Shown here: positions 32,756-40,028 of the stretch, piece after piece | Numbering within the stretch: position 1 is the first letter of the stretch | Layout: every line of letters begins with the position of its first letter | Origin: Luteipulveratus flavus | GTDB taxonomy: Bacteria > Actinomycetota > Actinomycetes > Actinomycetales > Dermatophilaceae | Assembly: GCF_029080175.1 (NCBI RefSeq) | Contig: NZ_JARFJC010000025.1 | Strand: one strand, 5' to 3' | Length of the DNA stretch: 64,000 nucleotides | The notes under the pieces: generated by a model | Databases searched by the model: none | Told to the model about the DNA's origin: nothing | Seen by the model: only the letters and a program-made list of their open reading frames with translations | Program-made: the position numbers and the translations under genes

Positions 32756-33718
32756 TCAGGCGCCTCCCTCTCTGCTGCCCAGGCCGAGCATCCGCGTACG
32801 TCCCGGCGCGGTCGTCCCGAACCCACGGCCGAAGCGCCGCTCCAGGAAGTACTGACCGATCATCAGGATCGTGCAGATCACGAGGTACCAGGCGAAGCCG
32901 GCGACGTACGTCGGCATGATCTTCAGCGTGCGACTACCGACCACCGTGATCTGGTACCACAGCTCCGCGGTCACCGGGACGATCGACAGCAGCGAGGTGT
33001 CCTTCACCATGGCGATGGTCTCGTTGCCGGTCGGCGGCACGATCACGCGCATGGCCTGCGGCAGGATCACCCGACGCATGGCCTTGCCGTTGGACATGCC
33101 GAGCGCCTGAGCGGCCTCGGACTGCCCGCGGTCGACCGACTGGATGCCGGCCCGGGCGATCTCGGCCATGTAGGCGGCCTCGGAGAGCCCGAGGCCGAGG
33201 ATGCCGATGATGATGCCGTTGCTGATGCTGTTCACGTCGAGCTGGTAGAACGTCAGGTCGTTGCTCATCCCGAACGCGCTGGTGATCTGCTGGCTGAACG
33301 GCAGACCGAAGTCCAGCTTCGGGTAGAGGTACCCGACACCCGTACCGAGCATCGCCAGCAGCACCAGCCGCGGGATCGCGCGGAAGAACCACGTGTAGAG
33401 GAACGCGACCCCTCGCAGGACCGGGTTCTCCGACAGCCGCATCATCGCCAGCAGGATCCCGCCGACGATGCCGATGATCATGGCGCCGACGGTGCCGATG
33501 ATCGTGCCCTGGATGAGGCCCTGGATGATCGGCTTGTAGTTCATCACCCGGAGGGCGAAGGGCAGGTCCCACCGCTCGTTGGTGACCAGCGAGCTGATGA
33601 TCATCGCCACGAGCAGCGCGATGATCACGACGCCGACGTAGCGCCAGGGGTGACGGACGGGACGAGCCTCGATCTTGCCGGGGCGTGCTTCCTGGTCGAC
33701 TGATGTGCCGGCCGTCAC
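32756..33718 (-). CDS. Polar amino acid ABC transporter, permease
   Basis: HisM/GlnP-type permease of 320 aa. The first 30 residues form a cytoplasmic tail, then about six membrane helices. The EAA loop reads EAAQALGMSNGKAMRRVILPQA. There is an unusually long stretch with LDFGLPFSQQITSAFGMSN between helices, seen in some actinobacterial relatives. GTG start at 33718 overlaps the stop of the binding-protein gene (GTGA). Confidence 0.9.
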   Translation of the reverse strand: MTAGTSVDQEARPGKIEARPVRHPWRYVGVVIIALLVAMIISSLVTNERWDLPFALRVMNYKPIIQGLIQGTIIGTVGAMIIGIVGGILLAMMRLSENPVLRGVAFLYTWFFRAIPRLVLLAMLGTGVGYLYPKLDFGLPFSQQITSAFGMSNDLTFYQLDVNSISNGIIIGILGLGLSEAAYMAEIARAGIQSVDRGQSEAAQALGMSNGKAMRRVILPQAMRVIVPPTGNETIAMVKDTSLLSIVPVTAELWYQITVVGSRTLKIMPTYVAGFAWYLVICTILMIGQYFLERRFGRGFGTTAPGRTRMLGLGSREGGA

Positions 33719-34635
33719 GGGTTGACCTCGAAGGTGTCGATCGCGCCGGTCTCGTTGCCCCACTTCTTCAGGATCGTCTCGTAGACGGCGTCCTTCTTGA
33801 TGGCGGTGAACCCGTCGGCGAGGGCCTGGCCGAACGCGGTCTGGGCCTTGGGCACCACGACGCCGTAGGGAGCCGAGTCGTAGATGCTGCCGAGCGGCTC
33901 GAGCTGGCCGCCGGTCTGCTGCACCGCGTAGAGGCCGACCGGGGAGTCGGCGGCCATCGCGACGACCTTCCCGGAGACGAGGTCGGCGGTGACCTTGCTC
34001 TGGTCCTGCTCGACGACCTGCTTGATCGCGGGCTTGCCCGCGGCCGTGCACTGCTTGCTGCGGTTGGTCAGGTCATCGATCTGCGTCGTGCCCTTCTGGA
34101 CCCCGATCGACAGACCGCAGGCGTTGTCGGCGGAGACCTTGTCCGGATTGCCCTTCTTGACCGCCCACTGCGTGCCGGCGTTGAAGTAGCTGACCATGGT
34201 CACCTCCTTCTTGCGCTCGTCGTTGATCGTGAACGAGGAGATGCTGGCGTCGTACTTGCCGCTCTTGACGCCGAGGATGAGCGAGTCGAAGCCGGCGGCC
34301 TGGAAGTTCACCTTCAGGCCGAGCTTGGCCGCGACGGCCTTGAGCAGGTCGACGTCCATGCCCTCGATGGACTTGCCGTCCGCGCCGGTGAACTCGTTCG
34401 GGGCGTACGAGGCGTCGGTGCCGATCGTGAGCGTGCCCTTGGCCTTGATGTCGGCCGGGACCTTCGACGCCAGGGCCGAGTCCGCCGAGACCTCGGTCGT
34501 CGGGTCGGCGGGAGCGCTGGACTGTCCGCCGCCGGAGTCCAGCGAGTCGGACCCGCAGGCGCTGAGGGCGAGCGCGAGGGAGGCGGCGGCTGCCATACCG
34601 AGAGCGCTGGTGGCGCGGTTGCGTCGAGCGAGCAT
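33715..34635 (-). CDS. Polar amino acid ABC transporter, substrate-binding lipoprotein
   Basis: A 306-aa lipoprotein anchored outside the membrane. The signal peptide is followed by a lipobox (LALSAC at about 22-27). The family-3 binding fold is seen in GTLTIGTDASYAPNEF, GMDVDLLKAVAAKLGL and AVKKGN. GGAAGGAA lies upstream of the ATG. Binding specificity cannot be read from sequence; acidic or amide amino acids are typical. Confidence 0.9.
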   Translation of the reverse strand: MLARRNRATSALGMAAAASLALALSACGSDSLDSGGGQSSAPADPTTEVSADSALASKVPADIKAKGTLTIGTDASYAPNEFTGADGKSIEGMDVDLLKAVAAKLGLKVNFQAAGFDSLILGVKSGKYDASISSFTINDERKKEVTMVSYFNAGTQWAVKKGNPDKVSADNACGLSIGVQKGTTQIDDLTNRSKQCTAAGKPAIKQVVEQDQSKVTADLVSGKVVAMAADSPVGLYAVQQTGGQLEPLGSIYDSAPYGVVVPKAQTAFGQALADGFTAIKKDAVYETILKKWGNETGAIDTFEVNP

Positions 34636-34827
34636 GATGGGGGGTTCCTTCCACGGAGCCGTGCGTGACTGGCCAGCATCCTGCCATTGCGCGGCGACCA
34701 CGATGTGGGCGACTATTGAACGTGACGTCACCGTGACCGGACTCGACGTCCGTCCCCGGGCCGATGTTCACCCCCTGGTCGTCCGACGAGGCGCGCGGGT
34801 GGCTACCGGGCGGTTAAGGTGACCGGC

Positions 34828-36159
34828 GTGTCGCTGACTATCTCCGTGATCGGGACGGGCTACCTCGGAGCCGTCCACGCCGCCTGCATGGCCCACCTCG
34901 GCCACCGAGTCATCGCCGTGGACAGCGACGAGGCCAAGATCGAGGCGCTGGCCGCGGGCAAGCCGGCGATCTTCGAGCCGGGCCTGGACGAGCTGCTCGC
35001 CGACGTCCTGCCCACGGGCCGCCTCACCTTCACCACCGACTACGCGCAGGTGGCTGAGGCGCAGGTCCACTTCGTCTGTGTGGGGACCCCGCAGCTGGCC
35101 GGCGAGAACGCCGCCGACACCACCTACGTGTTCTCCGCCGGGCGCTCCCTCGCGCCGTACCTGGACGAGGGCAGCCTGGTCGTCGGCAAGTCGACCGTCC
35201 CGGTGGGGACGGCTGCCGCGCTCAAGCGCACCCTCCAGGACGGCGCTCCGGCCGGTGTCGAGGTCCGGCTGGCGTGGAACCCCGAGTTCCTGCGTGAGGG
35301 GTTCGCGATCGAGGACACCGTCACACCCGACCGCTTCGTGTACGGCGTCGAGGGCTCGCACGCCGACGACGACGTCGCGCTGCTGGACCAGGTGTACGAG
35401 CGGCCGCTCTCGACGGGGACGCCCCGGCTGGTGATGGACTACCCGACGGCCGAGCTGGTCAAGGTCGCGGCCAACGCCTTCCTTGCGACCAAGATCTCGT
35501 TCATCAACGCGATGTCCGAGGTGTGCGAGGCCGCCGGCGGCGACGTGGTGCGGCTGGCCGAGGCCATCGGCCACGACGACCGCATCGGCAGCAGGTTCCT
35601 CGGTGCCGGGGTCGGCTTCGGTGGCGGTTGCCTGCCCAAGGACATCCGCGCCTTCATGGCCCGCGCCGGCGAGCTCGGCGCCGACCAGGCGCTGACGTTC
35701 CTGCGCGAGGTCGACTCGATCAACCTGCGGCGCCGGGCTCGGATGATCGACCTGGCTCGCGAGGAGTGCGGCGGCACGCTGGCCGGGCGGACCGTCGCGG
35801 TGCTGGGCGCGGCGTTCAAGCCCAACAGCGACGACATCCGGGACTCGCCGGCGCTCGACGTGGCCGAGATGGCCCGCGCGGCCGGAGCCGAGGTGCGCGT
35901 GCACGACCCCAAGGCGCTGCCGGTGGCGCGCAAGCACCGCGCCGACCTCACCTACGCGGACACGGTCGAGGAGGCCGTGGCCGGCGCCCACGTCGTCCTG
36001 CACCTCACCGAGTGGCAGGACTACCGGGACCTCGACCCGGCCCGCCTCACGCCCCTCGTTCGCAAGCCCGCCGTGATCGATGGCCGCAACAAGCTCGACC
36101 CGGCTCGGTGGCGTGCGGCCGGCTGGACCTACCGCGCGCTGGGCCGACCGCACGCCTGA
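34828..36159 (+). CDS. ugd: UDP-glucose 6-dehydrogenase
   Basis: Oxidises UDP-glucose to UDP-glucuronate with two NAD+, feeding polysaccharide synthesis. The 443-aa enzyme has the Rossmann motif VIGTGYLGAVHA, the substrate segment FLREGFAIED, and catalytic Cys in GFGGGCLPKD (about residue 265). I chose GTG at 34828: TAAGGT ends 7 nt before it (leaderless) and the Rossmann strand starts right there; a GTG 9 nt earlier overlaps that box. Confidence 0.92.
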   Translation: MSLTISVIGTGYLGAVHAACMAHLGHRVIAVDSDEAKIEALAAGKPAIFEPGLDELLADVLPTGRLTFTTDYAQVAEAQVHFVCVGTPQLAGENAADTTYVFSAGRSLAPYLDEGSLVVGKSTVPVGTAAALKRTLQDGAPAGVEVRLAWNPEFLREGFAIEDTVTPDRFVYGVEGSHADDDVALLDQVYERPLSTGTPRLVMDYPTAELVKVAANAFLATKISFINAMSEVCEAAGGDVVRLAEAIGHDDRIGSRFLGAGVGFGGGCLPKDIRAFMARAGELGADQALTFLREVDSINLRRRARMIDLAREECGGTLAGRTVAVLGAAFKPNSDDIRDSPALDVAEMARAAGAEVRVHDPKALPVARKHRADLTYADTVEEAVAGAHVVLHLTEWQDYRDLDPARLTPLVRKPAVIDGRNKLDPARWRAAGWTYRALGRPHA

Positions 36160-36216
36160 CCCGAGGTCCGCCGGGACCAGCGGCGGCGCCACCGGTCCCA
36201 GCGGTATTACAAGGTC

Positions 36217-36819
36217 TCAGCGACGCCGCGCGGCCTCCTGGACACCGTCGCGGGCCCGCCGGACCACCTCGAGGACGTCGCGTCGTACGGCGTCGGTCGT
36301 CCGCCGGTCGCGGCTGAGGCGGCGCGCCTCGTGCCGCAGCTCGTGCAGGGCGGTCTCGATCTCGCCGAGCAGGCCCGCGTCCGCCGAGTACGACGCACGG
36401 TCGAAGCCGCCGCCCGCCGGTCGTGCCGTGCGCCGGGCGTCCCTCGCCGCCTGCTTGAGCTCGGCCCGCAGGTCGGCCGCGCCGCCGCGGACCCGCTCCC
36501 GGACCTCGTCGGCCAGGCGCTGCGCCGAGCGTTGCAGGTCCTGCTCCAGGTGACCCAGGTCGTCCCGGCGGTCTGCGACCTCGGCCCGTCCCGCGTCCGT
36601 GATGGCGTACGTCGCCTTGCGGCCCTCGTCGGTCCGGGTGACCAGGCCCTCCTCCTCCAGCTTGGCCAGCCGGGGGTACACCGTGCCGGCGCTCGGGGTG
36701 TACAGGCCGTCGAACCGTTCCTCCAGGTCGCGCATCACCTCGTACCCGTGCCGTGGGCCGTCGGCGAGCAGCGCCAGGAGGTACAGCCGTAGCTGGCCGT
36801 GGGCGAAGACCGGGCTCAT
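36217..36819 (-). CDS. PadR-family transcriptional regulator
   Basis: A 200-aa regulator. The PadR winged helix is in residues about 5-85 (LLALLADGPRHGYEVMRDLEERF, then YPRLAKLEEEGLV and the basic wing). The remainder is an Arg/Asp-rich helical region, probably a coiled coil for dimer formation, and longer than in short PadR proteins. It is the last gene of an operon with DUF4097 and a 50-aa ORF, and most likely represses that operon through the CGCGATATATCG-type sites upstream of 37825. Confidence 0.87.
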   Translation of the reverse strand: MSPVFAHGQLRLYLLALLADGPRHGYEVMRDLEERFDGLYTPSAGTVYPRLAKLEEEGLVTRTDEGRKATYAITDAGRAEVADRRDDLGHLEQDLQRSAQRLADEVRERVRGGAADLRAELKQAARDARRTARPAGGGFDRASYSADAGLLGEIETALHELRHEARRLSRDRRTTDAVRRDVLEVVRRARDGVQEAARRR

Positions 36820-36968
36820 GACGGGCCCCGCTCGCCGCCGGCGCGCCGTAGCGGAACCCGTACGGGACGGGCGGGAGGTGCGGCGACGGGATGTCGCGCG
36901 TGGCCGGCCGACCGCGCCGGCACGAGGGCCGCCATCCGGAGCGCGTTGGGCATGAAGACGGCGTTCAC
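36816..36968 (-). CDS. Small 50-aa ORF coupled between DUF4097 and padR genes
   Basis: GTG start overlaps the DUF4097 stop (GTGA) and its stop overlaps the PadR ATG (ATGA), so it fills the gap exactly. It begins VNAVFMPNALRMAALV and then becomes rich in Arg, Pro and Ala. The first 24 codons all end in G or C, later ones less so. I do not recognise a family. It may be a real micro-protein or only a coupling relay that carries ribosomes to padR. Confidence 0.5.
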   Translation of the reverse strand: MNAVFMPNALRMAALVPARSAGHARHPVAAPPARPVRVPLRRAGGERGPS

Positions 36969-37825
36969 GCCTGCTCCTGCGCCGTGCGGTCGGTCGGGCG
37001 GGCGTCGTCGGGCGAGCGCAGGACGACGACGTCGCCGGACACCGAGGTCGCCTTGAGCCGCAGTGCGCCGTCACCCTGATGCAGCGAACCGCCGCGCTGG
37101 CCGATGTGGTTGCCGCCCAGCTGTGCTCCGTCGACGATGGCGGCGCCGCTGATCGTGCTCACCTTGAGGTCGTACCCGTCGCCCAGCGGCATCCGGATGG
37201 TGACGTCGCCCGACACCGAGTTGCTGGTGATGCGGACGCGGTCGTTGGTGAGGTCCAGGGTGATGTCGCCACTGACGGTGTTGAGGTCGATGGGGTCCAG
37301 CGTGCTGTCGTGCACGGTGATGCCGCCCGACACCGTCCCCGCCCGCAGCTCGCCCGACAGGTGGTGCGCCTCGATGACCCCCGACACGGTGTTGATGACG
37401 ATGTCGCCGTCGAGCGCATCGACCGTCACCTCTCCGTTGACCGTGTTGATCTTGGCATCGGCGTCGAGGTTGCCGACCACCGCGCCCGCGCTGACGGTCG
37501 ACACCGACGCCTCGGCGTCGCGCGGGATCGACACGCTGATGCGGGCCTTGTGCCGTTGGACGGTCCGGCCGAAGCCTTTGATGGCCTCCCAGACGTTCTG
37601 GCCGTCGCCCTTGACGTGCAGGATCTTCAGCGCGCTGCCGTCCCATCGCACCTGGAGCGGCCGGCCGGAGACCTCGTACACCTCGACCCGTGCGGTGGGG
37701 GAGTCGTCGTGGGTGACGACATCCACGTGGCCACCGATGAGCCCGACGGTGAGCGACCGTACGCGCTCGTTCTCGTCGCCGATGTCGAGGACCCGCGGCC
37801 CCTCGATCTCCCACTTCTGCGCCAT
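36965..37825 (-). CDS. DUF4097-family protein, beta-helix type
   Basis: A 286-aa protein built from short repeats such as INTVNGEVTV, INTVSGVIEA, AGTVSGGITV and LNTVSGDITLDL, typical of the DUF4097 adhesin-like beta-helix. No signal peptide or membrane helix is seen, so it is probably cytoplasmic or peripheral. Family members usually sit beside PadR-type regulators or anti-sigma genes, as here, but their function is undefined. GGGGAG before the ATG supports the start. Confidence 0.85.
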   Translation of the reverse strand: MAQKWEIEGPRVLDIGDENERVRSLTVGLIGGHVDVVTHDDSPTARVEVYEVSGRPLQVRWDGSALKILHVKGDGQNVWEAIKGFGRTVQRHKARISVSIPRDAEASVSTVSAGAVVGNLDADAKINTVNGEVTVDALDGDIVINTVSGVIEAHHLSGELRAGTVSGGITVHDSTLDPIDLNTVSGDITLDLTNDRVRITSNSVSGDVTIRMPLGDGYDLKVSTISGAAIVDGAQLGGNHIGQRGGSLHQGDGALRLKATSVSGDVVVLRSPDDARPTDRTAQEQA

Positions 37826-37848
37826 GAGCTGCTCCCCTTCGAGTCATA

Positions 37849-37916
37849 CGCGATGTATCGCGATCGGTAAAGTGACGATATATCGCGTCAGCAAGGAGAG
37901 TCAAGATATATCGCGA
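37849..37916 (-). promoter_or_regulatory. Three CGCGATATATCG-type operator sites with promoter
   Basis: Site 1 CGCGAT-GT-ATCGCG (37849-37862), site 2 CGATATATCG (37876-37885), site 3 GATATATCGCGA (37905-37916). A minus-strand promoter, -35 TTGACT (37899-37904) and -10 TATCGT (37875-37880), is interleaved with them with an 18-bp spacer. Sites are 24-31 bp apart. PadR proteins bind such AT-cored palindromes, so autoregulation of the DUF4097-padR operon is likely. Confidence 0.72.
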
Positions 37917-37964
37917 GTGTGACTCGCGACCGGCCGAGACCCATCTGCCCCGAACCTCTTGGCC

Positions 37965-38050
37965 GAGTGCGCGGGTCCTGCTGGTTGCGGTGTGAAATTC
38001 CAGCAGGACACGCGCACTCGACCGGTGTGGCGGGCAGGACACGCGCAGTC
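37965..38050. repeat. Palindromic repeat, copy A with extra half copy
   Basis: Arms 37965-37981 and 38003-38019 (right arm GCAGGACACGCGCACTC) pair over 16 of 17 bases around a 21-nt loop. A further half copy with one change lies at 38034-38050. It stands 12 nt past the SGNH hydrolase stop and could end its transcription. The same arms recur at 56993-57047. Confidence 0.75.
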
Positions 38051-38061
38051 GGTCGGGCAGG

Positions 38062-38715
38062 TCAGAGCGCGAGCCACTCCTGCCAGCCGGCGTGCAGGAC
38101 CAGCCAGGCGATCAGGCCGTAGCCGGCCTGACCGGGGTGAAAGCCGTCGCCGGCGGCGAGGTCGGACTGCCACTGCTCGTGGCCCAGCAGCGGTCGGTAG
38201 CAGTCGACGTAGGTGACGCGGCGGCGCGAGCAGACGTCGGCCTGCGCGTCGACCAGGGTCTCCAGGCGGTTGTTGATCTCGGAGTCTGCGGTCGGTGGGG
38301 GCCCGACGACGTACGTGGCGATGCCGGTGGTCGCGGCGTCGTCGAGGATGTTGGCGAGGTTGAGGCGCGAGCGGGCGGTCGTCATGCCCTGGTGGATGTC
38401 GTTGGTGCCGAAGCTGACCACCAGGCGCCGCTCGTTGCTGCGCGCCCACCGGGGCGTGGTCTCCGCACGCCAGCGGCCGAGCACGTCCGTCGAGCTCTCC
38501 CCACGCACGCCGAGGTTGTACGACGCCAGCTGCGCCTCGCCGATCGAGGTGCGGGCGATCACCCGGGAGACCCAGCCGAGGGCCTTGGGATCGCCCAGGC
38601 CCGACACCAACGAGTCGCCGACGAAGCACAGGCCGATCTGGCGGGGGCCGTCGGCGACGTGGAACTCGGCGCTGGGGGTGAAGTCGGGCTCACTGCCCTC
38701 GTGTGGGTAGCTCAT
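38062..38715 (-). CDS. SGNH/GDSL-type esterase
   Basis: A 217-aa hydrolase. Block I GDSLVSGLGD (Ser35), block II glycine in NLGVRGESS, block III GTNDIHQG, block V DGFHPGQAGY with the catalytic Asp and His. No signal peptide, so it probably acts in the cytoplasm on an ester or acetyl group. The gene follows a 57-aa ORF by 16 nt, so both are likely co-transcribed. The start has only a distant GAGG. Confidence 0.88.
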   Translation of the reverse strand: MSYPHEGSEPDFTPSAEFHVADGPRQIGLCFVGDSLVSGLGDPKALGWVSRVIARTSIGEAQLASYNLGVRGESSTDVLGRWRAETTPRWARSNERRLVVSFGTNDIHQGMTTARSRLNLANILDDAATTGIATYVVGPPPTADSEINNRLETLVDAQADVCSRRRVTYVDCYRPLLGHEQWQSDLAAGDGFHPGQAGYGLIAWLVLHAGWQEWLAL

Positions 38716-38731
38716 GCGATGGGGTGCCTCG

Positions 38732-38905
38732 TCACTCGTCGTCGTCCAACCGGGCCAGCCACGTCGCCAGCCGCTCCACCGGCGTCTCGAACTCGGGGTT
38801 CAGGTCGACGAACACGCGCAGCTGTTCGGCGAGCCACGCGATGCTGACGTCCTCGTCGCCCCGGCGCGCGATCAGCTCCTCGAGTCCCCGGTCGGTGAAG
38901 TACAC
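38732..38905 (-). CDS. Small conserved actinobacterial protein (DUF6104-like)
   Basis: A 57-aa protein starting VYFTDRGLEELIARRG and containing AWLAEQLRVFVDLNPEFE and ETPVERLATWLARLDDDE. I recognise it as a short conserved protein found near kgd in actinobacteria, of unknown function. GTG start at 38905; TAGCCT ends 6 nt before it, which fits a leaderless mRNA. It is acidic, probably helical and cytoplasmic. Confidence 0.8.
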   Translation of the reverse strand: MYFTDRGLEELIARRGDEDVSIAWLAEQLRVFVDLNPEFETPVERLATWLARLDDDE

Positions 38906-38984
38906 ACCGGGAGGCTATCGCGGGGGCCGTTCACAGCCGTGACGCCAGGCCGTCGTCGTGTCGACCGGCTGGGCGCCGGGTTCC

Positions 38985-40028
38985 TCAGGTGGTGGCGACG
39001 TCTCGCTGCCAGGACTCGGTGCGGTAGGAGGTCTCCCAGCCCATCGAGGCGTACAGGCCGTCGGCTCCGGTGGGGGAGTCGGCATCGACCTCGAGTCCGA
39101 CGCGGTTGCGACCGCGCTCGGCGGCGTCCCGGATCACCGTGTGCAGCAACGCCTTCGCGACGCCGCGGCCCCGGGCCTCCCGGTGGACACCGATGTAGTC
39201 GATGTAGCTGCCCTCGAACCCGTCGGCGTCCTCGGGGAGCACCGACCCGACGACCGCGCCGGCGAGCAGCGGGCCGCTCGGGAGCTCGACCGTCGCGAGC
39301 CACCAGTGGTCCCAGCGGTGGCCGGGGTCCTCACGCAGGCGGGTGACGAACTCCGCGAAGCTCTCGCGGTAGGAGTTGAAGTGGTCGGCGAAGGACTCCT
39401 CGAGCACCAGGTGGACGGCACGCAGGTCCTCGGCCACCGGCAGGCCGCCCTCGTGCTGGGCGACCCGGCGTACGACGACCCCGGCTCGCGGCGCAGGGAA
39501 CGCGTCGGGCGACGCCTCCTCGGCCGTCACCGGCCGCGACATCTGCAGCCAGGTGCGGGTGAGCACGAGGCCGGCGGCGGTCATCCACCGCGCCTGCCGC
39601 TCGTCACCGGCGATCGCTGTGGCGTCCAGCTGGGTGGTCGCCTGCTCGCGGACGCGACCGATCTCGCGCGCGGTCTCGCAGCACCACTCGAACAACGACG
39701 CCGCGACCGGGTCGGCCTGCGCGTCGTCCACGTCCGGACGCACGGTGACGTCGATCGTCGTTCGACCCGCCGCGCGGTCGTGGACCCGGGCCCACGCCGC
39801 GACGTCGCCGTGGGATTCGACGGCGAGCAGGTGGCGGCGCGTCCACGAGCCCGGACCGACGACCTCGGACCGGACCGCGTCCGCGTCGACGCTGCTGCGC
39901 CCGCGCACGGCCTGCTGGTGCGCGGCCAGCAGCGACACCAGCGCAGCGAGATCGTCGGGCGTCGGGACGCGGACGCCCCAGCCGGATGGGACCTGGACGG
40001 CCGGCGCACCCGGCTGGGGAATCGTCAT
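38985..40028 (-). CDS. Tandem GNAT-family acetyltransferase
   Basis: A 347-aa protein with two GNAT folds, as in mycothiol synthase. The C-terminal domain shows the acetyl-CoA loop HREARGRGVAKALL and LYASMGWE; the N-terminal one is degenerate. The ATG overlaps the kgd stop (ATGA), so the pair is co-translated. The substrate is unknown; mycothiol synthase itself is possible but the usual signature is not clear enough. Confidence 0.78.
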   Translation of the reverse strand: MTIPQPGAPAVQVPSGWGVRVPTPDDLAALVSLLAAHQQAVRGRSSVDADAVRSEVVGPGSWTRRHLLAVESHGDVAAWARVHDRAAGRTTIDVTVRPDVDDAQADPVAASLFEWCCETAREIGRVREQATTQLDATAIAGDERQARWMTAAGLVLTRTWLQMSRPVTAEEASPDAFPAPRAGVVVRRVAQHEGGLPVAEDLRAVHLVLEESFADHFNSYRESFAEFVTRLREDPGHRWDHWWLATVELPSGPLLAGAVVGSVLPEDADGFEGSYIDYIGVHREARGRGVAKALLHTVIRDAAERGRNRVGLEVDADSPTGADGLYASMGWETSYRTESWQRDVATT

